Shown here: positions 51,018 to 59,700 of the stretch, piece by piece | Layout: each line of letters begins with the position of its first letter | Numbering within the stretch: the stretch's first letter is position 1 | From: Streptomyces rubrogriseus | Lineage (GTDB): Bacteria; Actinomycetota; Actinomycetes; Streptomycetales; Streptomycetaceae | Length of the DNA: 64,000 nucleotides | Reading direction: 5' to 3' | Assembly (NCBI RefSeq): GCF_027947575.1 | Contig: NZ_CP116256.1 | Span: 3,782,001 to 3,846,000 of the forward strand | Notes under the pieces: generated by a model | Told to the model about the DNA's origin: nothing | The model's database searches: none | What the model saw: only the letters and a program-made list of their open reading frames with translations | Translations under genes and position numbers: made by a program

Positions 51018-54000
51018 TCAGTCCAGCGGTTCGACCCGGATGTCGCGGAACCGGACCTTGTTCCCGTGGTCCTGCAGCCGGATCGCCCCGGCGGCCTCAG
51101 TCTCGGCCCGGCCCGCCGCGGTGGGACCGTCGAGCGCGACGTCGTCGTGGACCGTCCTGCCGTTCCACACCACCGTCACCCGCGCGTCGGCGGTCTTGGC
51201 GCCGTTCTCGTCGAAGCGGGCGGCACGGAAGACGATGTCGTACGTCTGCCAGGTCTCCGGAGCCGTCGCCGCGTTGGTGTCGGGTGCCTTCTTCAGATAG
51301 ATCGCCCCGGCCTCGTTGGTGTCCAGGGTGGTGTCGCCGTAGGAGTCGAGGATCTGCAGCTCGTAGCGGTCCTGGAGGTAGATGCCGCTGTTGCCGCGGT
51401 CCTGGCCGGTCACGTCGTCCGGCAGCAGTGGCACCCGGAACTCCACGTGCAGCTTGAAGTCCTGGTAGGCGTCCTTGGTGCGGATGTCGCCGCAGCACAC
51501 CTCCATCGACCGCTCCTCGGCCAGCGGCCAGGCCACCTTCCTTCCGTCCGTGTGCTGCCACTGCTCCTGAGAGGCGGCGGTGCCGTCGAACAGGGCGACC
51601 CGCGCGCCGTGCGGGCGCACGGTGATCAGGTCGAGGTTGACGTGGCCGGTGTCGCCGGGGTCGTAGCGGTAGGAGACCGTGTTGTGGCCGGCGCGCAGCC
51701 GCACGCTCTCGGTGCGGGTGGACCAGGTGTCCCAGTCCCCGGTGGAGGGGAGCTGTGTCTGGCGGACCTTCTTCCCGCCCGCGTACAGGGAGAGCGACTT
51801 GGTGCCCTCGAAGGGGTTGGGGCCGTTGGAGTAGCGCAGGCCCACGTCGTAGGTGCCGGTCTTCGGGACGGTCACGTCGAACGTCGTGGTGACGTCGCCC
51901 TCGGTGGCGTAGCGGTCGACGAAGCCGCTGCCGGAGTAGCCGACGTGGTCGGTGTTGATGCCCGCCTTCCCCGTCAGCCGGGCCTCCTCGGCCTCGTACA
52001 GGGTGGCCGCGGGCGGCTGCCTGCCGGGCATCTCGTTGAGCGTGTACCAGGCCTCGGTGCTCCAGAGCGTCTCACCGGAGGCCGAGGTGAAGGGGCGCGG
52101 GGAGCGCACGTGCACGACGCGGTCCGGCTTCAGGCCGTCCAGCCGCAGCCGCACGGTGCGGCCGTCGTCCGAGAGCGTCGCGGACCGCACGGCCAGATCC
52201 TCCTCTGCGATCTTCGGGCCGCCGTAGGCGCCGGTCGGCGTGTAGCGCCACTGCTGGGCCTCGTAGCGGGCGGCCAGCTCCGCGGCCGTCTCCTCGGACA
52301 CCGGCTGGGTGTACGTCAGGTCGAAGCCGCCGGGCACGGCCCGCATCCTCTGGACGTCGAAGGTGTTGCCGCCGTTGGGCGTCAGCTTCTGCAGGCCGAA
52401 CTTGAGCTTGCCCTCCTGCCCCCAGTTGCCGTCGGCGCCCAGGCCGCCGGTGTAGATCGCGCCGTCGGGGCCCATGGAGACCCGGTTGACGCCCGCCTCC
52501 AGGCCCTGCGTGTAGCGGAAGACGGCACCCTGGTACTGGCCCTTGACCTTCTCCAGGTAGGCGCGCTGGAGGCCGCCGTAGGTGACGTCGCCGATCAGCA
52601 TCTGGCCCGCGAACGTGCCCTTGGTGAGGTACAGCGGGGTGGACGGCGAGTTGCCGATCTCGTTCTGCGGCAGCCACAGCACCGGCTCGGTGACGGGGGA
52701 GTCCTCGAAGGGCCCGGTGGGCTCGGTGTAGTGGTTGAAGAAGCGGTCCTGCTTGATCTGGACGAGCTTCGAGGCGGGCAGCCAGCCGCCCTGGTTGTCG
52801 GTGGCGAACAGACTGCCGCCCGGTCCCCAGCCGATGCCGTTGGGCGTGCGCAGCCCGCCCGCGATCGGGCTGATCTTCCCGGTCCTCTTGCTGATCTTGT
52901 ACGTCGTCCCGCGGTTCGGCGCGGGCTGCGGGTCGGTGGTCGCGCCGCCGAGGTCGATGGCGACGGAGAGGTTCACGTAGAAGTAGCCGTCCCGGTAGAG
53001 CAGGCCGAACGCGAACTCGTGGAAGTTGCCGCCGTAGGGCCAGGTGGCGACCGTGCGGTACTCGTCGGTCACGTCGTCGCCGTCGCTGTCGACCAGCCGG
53101 GTCAGCTCGTGCTTCTGCGAGACGTAGAGCGAGCCGTCCACGTACTTGATGCCCATCGGCTCGCGCAGCCCGCTCGCCACCTTCTCGACGGTGACCTTGT
53201 CGCGGCTGGTCTCACCGGTGACGTTGTCCAGGAGGTACACCTCCCCGGCAACGTTGTCGGTGCCGCCCCAGGTGCTGATCGCCAGGCGGCCGTCGGGCAG
53301 CCAGTCCATGCCGGTGACCTGCGGTTCGAAGCCCTCGGGGCGCAGATCGGTGAGGTCGAGGTCGGGGCGCACGGAGGTGAGCGGCAGACCGTCGCCGGGG
53401 GTGTCGCGCCCGGCCTCGCACTCCTTGCGGCCCGGCGCCGTGACCCGGACGACCCCGGCGTCGGTGCTCAGCGCCTCGGTGGGTACGACGGTGAACGCGC
53501 TCTCGCCCGGCGGCATCCAGGACAGCTGCAACTGCTGGCCGCCGCCGCGGTCGAAGTGGTCGATGCGCAACGGATGCGCCCCCGCGGTGAGTTCGACCGT
53601 GCCGTCCTTGGGCTCCGCGCCGTGCAGCCCGTCGTGGTCGATCACCGTGGAGCCGTCGAGGGTCAGCCGGGAGCCGTCGTCGCTGACGAGCCGGAACACA
53701 TAGGTGCCGTCACGCGGCGCCACCAGGTAACCGGACGCCTGGGAGACGAAGTTGTCGGCGATGCCGCCGAAGTCGGCGGTGGTGGACCAGTCGACCGTCG
53801 GCATCAGCTTGTCGTGGTTGGGGGTCTGGCCCGGCTTGAGGGTGCACAGCTCGTTCAGCGGCGTCTGGACGTCGAACACGCGCAGCGTGACGCCGGGTTC
53901 CTGCGGCGGGATGTCGGCGGGGGCCGCCGAGGACGCCGGGGCGGCCCAGGCGCCGCCGAGCGCGACGGCCGAGGTCAGCAGGAGGATGAGGTGTCTTCGG

Positions 54001-54026
54001 GCACGCGAGAACAGCCGTGGGTGCAT
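51018..54026 (-). CDS. Secreted PA14 - propeller (PQQ-dehydrogenase-like) - CBM - DUF1080 protein
   Basis: The 1002-aa exported protein has a signal peptide (about 1-34), a PA14-like domain (about 45-165: FVSQASGYLVAPRDGTYVFRL region), a six-bladed glucose/sorbosone-dehydrogenase-like propeller (about 205-600), a CBM6/35-like module (about 690-810) and a C-terminal 3-keto-disaccharide hydrolase (DUF1080) domain (about 825-1000). Family logic points to binding an extracellular glycan and processing oxidised (3-keto) sugars. No dehydrogenase partner is adjacent. Domain limits are by eye. Confidence 0.82.
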   Translation of the reverse strand: MHPRLFSRARRHLILLLTSAVALGGAWAAPASSAAPADIPPQEPGVTLRVFDVQTPLNELCTLKPGQTPNHDKLMPTVDWSTTADFGGIADNFVSQASGYLVAPRDGTYVFRLVSDDGSRLTLDGSTVIDHDGLHGAEPKDGTVELTAGAHPLRIDHFDRGGGQQLQLSWMPPGESAFTVVPTEALSTDAGVVRVTAPGRKECEAGRDTPGDGLPLTSVRPDLDLTDLRPEGFEPQVTGMDWLPDGRLAISTWGGTDNVAGEVYLLDNVTGETSRDKVTVEKVASGLREPMGIKYVDGSLYVSQKHELTRLVDSDGDDVTDEYRTVATWPYGGNFHEFAFGLLYRDGYFYVNLSVAIDLGGATTDPQPAPNRGTTYKISKRTGKISPIAGGLRTPNGIGWGPGGSLFATDNQGGWLPASKLVQIKQDRFFNHYTEPTGPFEDSPVTEPVLWLPQNEIGNSPSTPLYLTKGTFAGQMLIGDVTYGGLQRAYLEKVKGQYQGAVFRYTQGLEAGVNRVSMGPDGAIYTGGLGADGNWGQEGKLKFGLQKLTPNGGNTFDVQRMRAVPGGFDLTYTQPVSEETAAELAARYEAQQWRYTPTGAYGGPKIAEEDLAVRSATLSDDGRTVRLRLDGLKPDRVVHVRSPRPFTSASGETLWSTEAWYTLNEMPGRQPPAATLYEAEEARLTGKAGINTDHVGYSGSGFVDRYATEGDVTTTFDVTVPKTGTYDVGLRYSNGPNPFEGTKSLSLYAGGKKVRQTQLPSTGDWDTWSTRTESVRLRAGHNTVSYRYDPGDTGHVNLDLITVRPHGARVALFDGTAASQEQWQHTDGRKVAWPLAEERSMEVCCGDIRTKDAYQDFKLHVEFRVPLLPDDVTGQDRGNSGIYLQDRYELQILDSYGDTTLDTNEAGAIYLKKAPDTNAATAPETWQTYDIVFRAARFDENGAKTADARVTVVWNGRTVHDDVALDGPTAAGRAETEAAGAIRLQDHGNKVRFRDIRVEPLD

Positions 54027-54135
54027 TGGTCCTCCGGGTGGTGGGGACCGGACCGTGCCGGATATCGCTCCGGTCTTGTGCGGTGTGACGGACGTTCCGC
54101 CGCCAAGGTAGGAGACTTCCGCTGGGCATGTCCAT

Positions 54136-54160
54136 ACTTTGTCATCGGTGTGTGCAAAGT
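54136..54160. promoter_or_regulatory. ACTTTG/CAAAGT inverted repeat in front of the secreted protein gene
   Basis: ACTTTG (54136-54141) mirrors CAAAGT (54155-54160) around the only A/T-rich stretch in the 180-nt gap, 110 nt upstream of the start. It is a candidate operator or promoter element. Nothing else is seen in 54027-54206. Confidence 0.4.
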
Positions 54161-54206
54161 TCCGGACGTCAAGTCCCCCGCCAGGACGGCGCGTTCGCCC
54201 GCCGGC

Positions 54207-55526
54207 TCAGCGGCCCCTGCGCACCCGGGCGGCCGCGCGTGCCTCCGCGGCCCTGCGTGCCTCGACGGCCTTGCGGGACCCCTTCGCGCCCCCGCCCGGA
54301 CGGGTGCCCATCCCGCGGAAGGCGGCGTTGCCGCTCTCCTTGCCCCGTCCGGCCGGCGGGCGTTTCGCGCCGGTGAGGTCCGTCAGCTTCTGCTCGCCCG
54401 ACCGCACCGGGGTCACCGTCGGCCGGATCCCGGCCTCGGACATCATCCGGTTCACCTCGCGCCGCTGGTCCGGGGTGACGAGCGTGACCACGCTTCCCGC
54501 CCGGCCGGCCCGCGCCGTACGCCCGCCGCGGTGCAGGTAGTCCTTGGCGTCGGCCGGCGGGTCGACGTTGACGACGAGGTCGAGGTCGTCGACGTGGATG
54601 CCCCGCGCCGCGACGTTGGTGGCCACCAGCACGGTGACCCCGCCCTCGACGAACTGGGCGAGGGTGTGGGTGCGCTGCGGCTGCGACTTCCCGCTGTGCA
54701 GGGCGCCCGCGGACACCCCGGCGGCCCGCAGCTGCCGGGTGAACCGGTCGACCCCGGCCTTGGTGTCGAGGAACATCAGCACCCGGCCGTCGCGGGCGGC
54801 GATCTCGGTCGCGGTCGCGTACTTGTCGGCCGGGTGGACGGTCAGTACGTGGTGCTCCATCGTGCTCACCGAGGCCGACGCCGGGTCGACCGACACCGGG
54901 ACGGGGTCGTGGAGGTGGTCCCGCACCAGCTGGTCGACGTCGCCGTCGAGGGTGGCCGAGAACAGGAGCCGCTGCCCGTCGGCGGGGACCTGGTCCAGGA
55001 TGCCGGAGACCTGCGGCAGGAACCCCAGGTCGCACATCTGGTCTGCCTCGTCCAGCACCGTGATCCGCACCTGGTTCAGGTGGCAGTCCCGGCGGGAGAC
55101 CAGGTCGGTCAGGCGGCCCGGAGTGGCGACGACCACTTCGGCGCCGTCGCGCAGCGCCTGGGTCTGCCGGTTGATCGACAGCCCGCCGACGACCGTGGTC
55201 AGGCGCACGCCCAGCGCCCGCGCGTACGGCGCCAGCGCGTCGCTCACCTGCTGGGCCAGTTCCCGGGTCGACACCAGGACGAGGGCCAGCGGCCGCTTCG
55301 ACTCCGCGCGCCGGCCGGCGGTCCCGGCGAGCAGGGCCAGCCCGAAGGCCAGCGTCTTGCCGGAGCCGGTCCGCGCCCGGCCGAGGACGTCGCGCCCGGC
55401 CAGCGCCTCGGGCAGGGTCGCCGCCTGGATCGGGAACGGCCGTGTCACCCCGAGGGAGGTCATCGTCTCCACCAGCACGGGCGGCAGTCCGAGGCCGTCG
55501 AAGGATGCGGTCGGCTTCGCGTTCAT
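54207..55526 (-). CDS. DEAD-box RNA helicase
   Basis: The 439-aa helicase has Q motif (PFPIQ), ARTGSGKT, TPGR, DEAD within VLDEADQM, SAT, and HRGGRTAR. A basic Arg/Ala/Gly-rich tail (about 395-439) should bind RNA. It unwinds RNA duplexes in cold adaptation, ribosome assembly or decay. The long hairpin in its leader suggests structure-dependent control. Confidence 0.95.
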   Translation of the reverse strand: MNAKPTASFDGLGLPPVLVETMTSLGVTRPFPIQAATLPEALAGRDVLGRARTGSGKTLAFGLALLAGTAGRRAESKRPLALVLVSTRELAQQVSDALAPYARALGVRLTTVVGGLSINRQTQALRDGAEVVVATPGRLTDLVSRRDCHLNQVRITVLDEADQMCDLGFLPQVSGILDQVPADGQRLLFSATLDGDVDQLVRDHLHDPVPVSVDPASASVSTMEHHVLTVHPADKYATATEIAARDGRVLMFLDTKAGVDRFTRQLRAAGVSAGALHSGKSQPQRTHTLAQFVEGGVTVLVATNVAARGIHVDDLDLVVNVDPPADAKDYLHRGGRTARAGRAGSVVTLVTPDQRREVNRMMSEAGIRPTVTPVRSGEQKLTDLTGAKRPPAGRGKESGNAAFRGMGTRPGGGAKGSRKAVEARRAAEARAAARVRRGR

Positions 55527-55543
55527 GGGAGACCTTTCTGATC

Positions 55544-55596
55544 AGGCGCCCGGAACGCGACCGGGTCCGTACCCCTCGGTACGGACCCGGGCGCCT
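55544..55596 (-). promoter_or_regulatory. Large nested hairpin in the helicase mRNA leader
   Basis: Inner stem CGGGTCCGTACC (55562-55573) pairs with GGTACGGACCCG (55578-55589) over a 4-nt loop. Outer arms AGGCGCCCG (55544-55552) and CGGGCGCCT (55588-55596) also pair, sharing two bases, so two folds compete. The leader ends about 18 nt before the start codon, beside the AAAGG ribosome site. It could instead partly serve as a terminator. Confidence 0.6.
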
Positions 55597-55636
55597 CAAA
55601 GCGTGCGCCCATTTTACCAGCGGGCGCCGCCCCGCC

Positions 55637-56617
55637 TCACGGCCGAGGGCGCGGGGCCTGCTTGGACTCGACCCGGCCCTGCGGGTCGGGACCGGAGTCC
55701 AGCGCGTCCCGTGCCGCCTGCCAGGCGGGGTCCCCCGGATACAGCGTGGAACGCAGGTAGGCCCAGGTGAGCCGCTGCACCGCGGCGACTCGGCCGGGGT
55801 CCTCGTCGGTGGTCTCCGCGACGTCGTATCCGGCCACTCCGCCGAGCCCGTGCTCCGCGCCGAACAGGGTCAGCAGGGACTTGGGGCCGGGGGAGAGCGA
55901 GTAGGGGTCCGCGTGCCACTCGGGCCCGGACACCGTCAGGTGGGCCGAGTCGTCCCGGTCGCCGGCGACGACGAGCGCGGGCGTGGTCATGCGGGAGAAG
56001 TCGGTGCTCAGGAAGAAGGGCATGTTCTCGGCGGCGGACTCGCTGAGGGCGTCGCCGCCCCGGCCGGGAGCGGCCAGCAGGACGCCCGCCCCGATCCGGG
56101 GCTCGGTCAGGTCCACCTCCGTCCCGTCGTCCGGATCGGTGAGCCGGGCGCCGAGCAGCAGGCTCGCGGTGTGTCCGCCCATCGAGTGCCCGGCGACCGC
56201 GACCCTGCTCCGGTCCAGCCGGCCGGAGAGCTGTGGGACGGCCTTCTCCAGCAGGTCGAGCCCGTCGAGGACACGCGTCATGTCCTCGGCGCGCGACCGC
56301 CAGAACAGGGGCGCTCCGGGGGTCCCGGGATCGAGGGCCAGCGTCCGGGAGCTGAGGTGGGTCGGCTGGATCACGACGAAGCCGTGTGCCGCCCAGTAGG
56401 TGGCGAGCGGCGCGTAGCCGTTCAGGGAGGAGAGGTGGTTCGAGTAGCCCTGGCCGTGGGAGAGCAGGATCACCGGGAGGCCGGTCCCGGTCACCGGCGC
56501 GGAGACCCGCACCCGGAGGTCCACGGGGCGGCCCGGGGCCGGGAGCACGACCGGGGCTACGGAGAGGACGGGAGCGGCCGGGGGGACGAAGTCGGTCGGG
56601 TGGGTCTGTGCGCTCAT
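55637..56617 (-). CDS. Alpha/beta hydrolase (PAF-acetylhydrolase/dienelactone-like esterase)
   Basis: The 326-aa cytoplasmic hydrolase shows an oxyanion segment LSHGQGYSNHLSSL, nucleophile elbow GHSMGG, an acid strand VVAGDRDDS and GAEHGLGG supplying the His. The start at 56617 follows a strong promoter with two operators. Likely an inducible esterase; substrate unknown. Confidence 0.85.
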   Translation of the reverse strand: MSAQTHPTDFVPPAAPVLSVAPVVLPAPGRPVDLRVRVSAPVTGTGLPVILLSHGQGYSNHLSSLNGYAPLATYWAAHGFVVIQPTHLSSRTLALDPGTPGAPLFWRSRAEDMTRVLDGLDLLEKAVPQLSGRLDRSRVAVAGHSMGGHTASLLLGARLTDPDDGTEVDLTEPRIGAGVLLAAPGRGGDALSESAAENMPFFLSTDFSRMTTPALVVAGDRDDSAHLTVSGPEWHADPYSLSPGPKSLLTLFGAEHGLGGVAGYDVAETTDEDPGRVAAVQRLTWAYLRSTLYPGDPAWQAARDALDSGPDPQGRVESKQAPRPRP

Positions 56618-56695
56618 GCTGCGGGTGTCCGTTCGATGTGTCGACGGCGGAGACGGCGAGGCCGTTCGGGAGTGGGCGCGTCGGCGCGGCAAAAG

Positions 56696-56744
56696 CGGGA
56701 CGCTGTCCCGGTTAAATATACGGAACGCTGTCCCGTTTGGTCAA
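56696..56744 (-). promoter_or_regulatory. Consensus promoter with two embedded operators
   Basis: On the minus strand TTGACC (56739-56744), 18-bp spacer, TATATT (56715-56720). CGGAACGCTGTCCCG (56721-56735) fills the spacer and CGGGACGCTGTCCCG (56696-56710) covers the expected start site, 25 bp apart. This is a textbook repressor arrangement, TetR-type by look. No tetR gene is adjacent. Confidence 0.75.
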
Positions 56745-57175
56745 CGCGTGCTTTCCGAATCCGGCGTCGACCCGCGCCGCGCCGCCCGCAGCCGGCGATG
56801 GCTCCACCCGAGCAGGGCGAACAGCACGAAGCCCGAGATGATCAGACTCGCCCCGGTGGCCCAACCGGAGTACGGCAGCTCGGGCACGAGACCCCAGGCC
56901 GCGCCGGCGGCGAGAAGGAACAGGCCCACGAGCACGGAGCCGGCGATGCGCCATCGGGAGGAGACGCTCTCCTCGGCGGCACGCATCGCCCGGACGCGGA
57001 CCGGGGCGACGAACCGGTCCAGTGCCGGAACGGCGCGCGCCAGCAGCACCACTCCGGCGAAGACGAGCAGCAGGCCCGGCCCGGGCAGCACCAGCAGCGC
57101 GACGCCGATCAGCAGCAGGACGGCACCGAGGGCACCCAGGGCGGTGCGCCGGATCGACTCGACACCCCGCGCCAT
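56741..57175 (-). CDS. PGPGW-type small membrane protein
   Basis: The 144-aa protein has hairpin helices at about 10-48 enclosing VLPGPGLLLVFAGVVLLA, a hallmark of the TIGR02611/PGPGW group, and two more helices at about 75-125. It has no known function. Its stop overlaps the promoter region of the esterase gene. Confidence 0.8.
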   Translation of the reverse strand: MARGVESIRRTALGALGAVLLLIGVALLVLPGPGLLLVFAGVVLLARAVPALDRFVAPVRVRAMRAAEESVSSRWRIAGSVLVGLFLLAAGAAWGLVPELPYSGWATGASLIISGFVLFALLGWSHRRLRAARRGSTPDSESTR

Positions 57176-57471
57176 GGCGCCCCACTCTCCTGCGGTCGGC
57201 AAGGACTCCGGTTCCGTCGGCGTGCCCAGCCTAGGCAGGGATCGGGGCGCGGGCGATTCAGGAGCGGCCGCGGACGCGGAGCCGGACGCCCGGCCGGTGA
57301 GGGCCGGGTGCCGTCGTCCCGCGGGCCCGGCCGGAGGCGGACGGCCGGTCGCGTCCGTCAACGCCCGATGTGGCCGGGGAAGTTGCGATTGCGCCCCATC
57401 GACGGGCAGGAACTTCGCTGCTAGACCTGCACCACCCGTACCACCTGCACCCGCCTTCCAAGGAGGAGCAT

Positions 57472-59337
57472 GTGAGACCCCGTCGCGCGGTCGTCCGGAC
57501 CGCCTCGGCACTCGTCGCCGCCCTCGCCCTCACCGTCGGCCTCGGGGGCCCCGCCGTCGCGGCGCACGAGGCGGAGGCCGGGCCGGCCACCACCGGGACC
57601 GGTCCCGTCACCCACGAGGAGAACGACCGTGTCCCCGAAGGCTCGGTCTGGACCCAGCACTACTTCCCGTCCGCCGACCGCTCCGGCACCCGGCTGCACG
57701 CCGACGTCCTGCTGCCCGAAGGGCTGAAGCGGAAGGAGAAGGTGCCGGTCATCCTGTCGATCGGCCCGTACTTCGCCCACGCGGGCCAGACCGGCCCCGA
57801 GGGCTGGTCCCGCACCGGTCCCTCCGCCCGCTTCCAGGACTTCATCGAGGGCACCGACCTGTTCGACCAGGGGTACGCCTTCGTCATGGTGGACCTGCGC
57901 GGCTTCGGGGGCTCCACCGGCTGTCTGGACTGGGGCGGACCCGGCGAACAGGCGGACGTGAAGGCGGCGATCGACTGGGCGGCGAAGCAGCCGTGGTCCA
58001 CCGGCGCGGTCGGCATGTACGGCAAGTCCTACGACGCCGTCACGGGCCTCATCGGCAACAACCTGGACCAGCGCGCGCTCAAGGCCGTGGTCGCCCAGGA
58101 GCCCGTGTGGGACATGTACCAGTACATCTACTCCAACGGAGTGCCCCGCCCGAACGTGACGGGCACCGCCGGCGCGTACAACTCCATCGCCTCGATGCCC
58201 CCGATGGCCGACGACGACCCGCGGTACCAGGCCGCCGCCCGTTACGAGGAGAGCCACCCGGAGTGCCTCACGGGGAACTCGGCCGGCTACCGGATATCCG
58301 ACCAGCGGGACCCGCACTGGACCTCCCGTGACCTGGCGAGGATGGCCCGGGGCAGCGACACCCCGCTCTTCGTCACGCAGGGCTTCGTCGAGAACAACAC
58401 CAAGCCCGAGGAGATGGAGGAGTACCTCGACAACCACCGTGGCCCCGAGCGCGGCTGGCTCGGCCAGTGGGACCACGTGCGCGGCGGCGACCGGGTCGAG
58501 GACGGACGCCTGGCGATGGGCCGGGCGGGCTGGTACGACGAGACCCTCTCCTTCTACGACCAGTACCTGAAGGGGACCAGGCCGACGGTGCGTTACCCGG
58601 CCTACGCGGTCGAGGACTCCACCGGTGCCTGGCGGGCCCAGCGCACCTGGCCCGTCACCGAACGGACGGTCACGCTGCCGCTCGGCGGCGGCTCCTACGT
58701 GGACGACGGCGGGGCGTCCGCCCGGGCGGCCCTGACCGCGTCCGGCAGCCCGGCGCCGAAGGCTCCGCCGCAGCCGGCCGGCAGGTGGGACATGGAGAAC
58801 GCGCCCGCGACCGAGCAGCCCGCCCCGGCGGGGCTGGCCGCGGAACTGGCGAAGCGTCAGGGCACGGGTGAGGTCGCCTCCAGCTTCTTCGTGTGGTCGA
58901 AGCCGCTGAAGAGCACCACGCGCGTCACCGGCACCCCGCGGGTGTCCCTGACGGCCCGCGGCGAGGGCAACGTCATGCTCAAGCTGTACGACGTCGCGCC
59001 CGACGGCACCGCGGTCATGTTCGACGAGCAGGTCTCCCTGGTGAAGTCCGGGCGGATGAGCGTCGACCTGAAGGCGACGGACTGGACCCTCGCCGCCGGG
59101 CACGTCCTGGCGGTGGAGATCGGTTCCATCCAGACCGGCTCCTGGCGCGACACGCCTTCCGGCGAGACCGTCGAAATCAAGGGCGCCGGGCTCAGGCTGG
59201 CGCTGGACAACCCGGCGGAGGACGTCGCCACCGCCGGTGACCGGTCGCCGTACCTGGACACGTATCTGCGTCAGTACACGGTGAGCCTGCCGGCCGGGCC
59301 GGGAACATTCTCGGTGGTTCCGGGCGGCCGGTCGTGA
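57472..59337 (+). CDS. Secreted CocE/NonD-family X-Pro dipeptidyl-peptidase-like hydrolase
   Basis: AAGGAGG and the GTG at 57472 define a 621-aa secreted protein; the adjacent ATG reads ATGTGA and cannot serve. A Sec signal peptide (about 1-35) precedes an alpha/beta hydrolase with the nucleophile in GMYGKSYDA, followed by a C-terminal jelly-roll (about 460-615) typical of PepX/CocE. It probably releases X-Pro dipeptides or cleaves esters outside the cell. The 296-nt gap upstream holds only direct ACCTGCACC repeats. Confidence 0.85.
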   Translation: MRPRRAVVRTASALVAALALTVGLGGPAVAAHEAEAGPATTGTGPVTHEENDRVPEGSVWTQHYFPSADRSGTRLHADVLLPEGLKRKEKVPVILSIGPYFAHAGQTGPEGWSRTGPSARFQDFIEGTDLFDQGYAFVMVDLRGFGGSTGCLDWGGPGEQADVKAAIDWAAKQPWSTGAVGMYGKSYDAVTGLIGNNLDQRALKAVVAQEPVWDMYQYIYSNGVPRPNVTGTAGAYNSIASMPPMADDDPRYQAAARYEESHPECLTGNSAGYRISDQRDPHWTSRDLARMARGSDTPLFVTQGFVENNTKPEEMEEYLDNHRGPERGWLGQWDHVRGGDRVEDGRLAMGRAGWYDETLSFYDQYLKGTRPTVRYPAYAVEDSTGAWRAQRTWPVTERTVTLPLGGGSYVDDGGASARAALTASGSPAPKAPPQPAGRWDMENAPATEQPAPAGLAAELAKRQGTGEVASSFFVWSKPLKSTTRVTGTPRVSLTARGEGNVMLKLYDVAPDGTAVMFDEQVSLVKSGRMSVDLKATDWTLAAGHVLAVEIGSIQTGSWRDTPSGETVEIKGAGLRLALDNPAEDVATAGDRSPYLDTYLRQYTVSLPAGPGTFSVVPGGRS

Positions 59338-59342
59338 CAAGC

Positions 59343-59365
59343 TGGGCTCCTGTTGTCCGAGCCCA
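59343..59365 (+). promoter_or_regulatory. Hairpin touching the ribosome site of the DUF5302-like gene
   Basis: TGGGCTC (59343-59349) pairs with GAGCCCA (59359-59365), whose last base abuts GGAGG. It may limit translation or act as a weak terminator of the upstream gene. Confidence 0.35.
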
Positions 59366-59375
59366 GGAGGTCGCC

Positions 59376-59615
59376 ATGACTGAAGAGTCTTCATCGCAAG
59401 CAGGTTCGGAACCGGCGGAGGCCGAGAGCACCGCCCTGACACCCGATGCCGACGGTCAGTACAACCTGAAGGACAAATTCCGCGAGGCGCTGGAGCGCAA
59501 GCGCGGCAAACAGGCGGAGGCCGCCGCCCTCGCCGCCAACGCCGATGTGGCGAAGATCCGGGGCACCCACGGGCCGGCCGCCAGCCAGCGGTCGTTCCGG
59601 CGCAAGAGCGGCTGA
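59376..59615 (+). CDS. DUF5302-like small protein
   Basis: AGGAGG 5 nt upstream sets the ATG at 59376 (79 aa). The protein is highly charged: acidic N-terminus, a central LKDKFREALERKRGKQAEA amphipathic helix, basic end (SQRSFRRKSG). It matches the actinobacterial DUF5302 group by eye. No function is known. Confidence 0.75.
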   Translation: MTEESSSQAGSEPAEAESTALTPDADGQYNLKDKFREALERKRGKQAEAAALAANADVAKIRGTHGPAASQRSFRRKSG

Positions 59616-59637
59616 GGCCGCGCAGGACCCGCAACCC

Positions 59638-59675
59638 GGCAGGGCCCGACCGTGACGGCACGGTCGGGCCCTGCC
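59638..59675. terminator. Bidirectional terminator before the siderophore cluster
   Basis: A perfect 17-bp stem (59638-59654 with 59659-59675) with a 4-nt loop lies between convergent genes. Confidence 0.88.
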
Positions 59676-59700
59676 CGTCATGAGTGTCCGGCCGCGCCGA

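Noticed and set aside
50076..55541. A very long open frame on the plus strand across nadE, the four-domain protein and the helicase
   Set aside because: It spans three unrelated well-supported minus-strand genes and intergenic terminators. Long antisense frames are a by-product of G/C third-position bias.
57176..57471. Repeated ACCTGCACC near 57425-57450 considered as an operator
   Set aside because: Short imperfect repeats next to the ribosome site; no promoter elements recognised around them.
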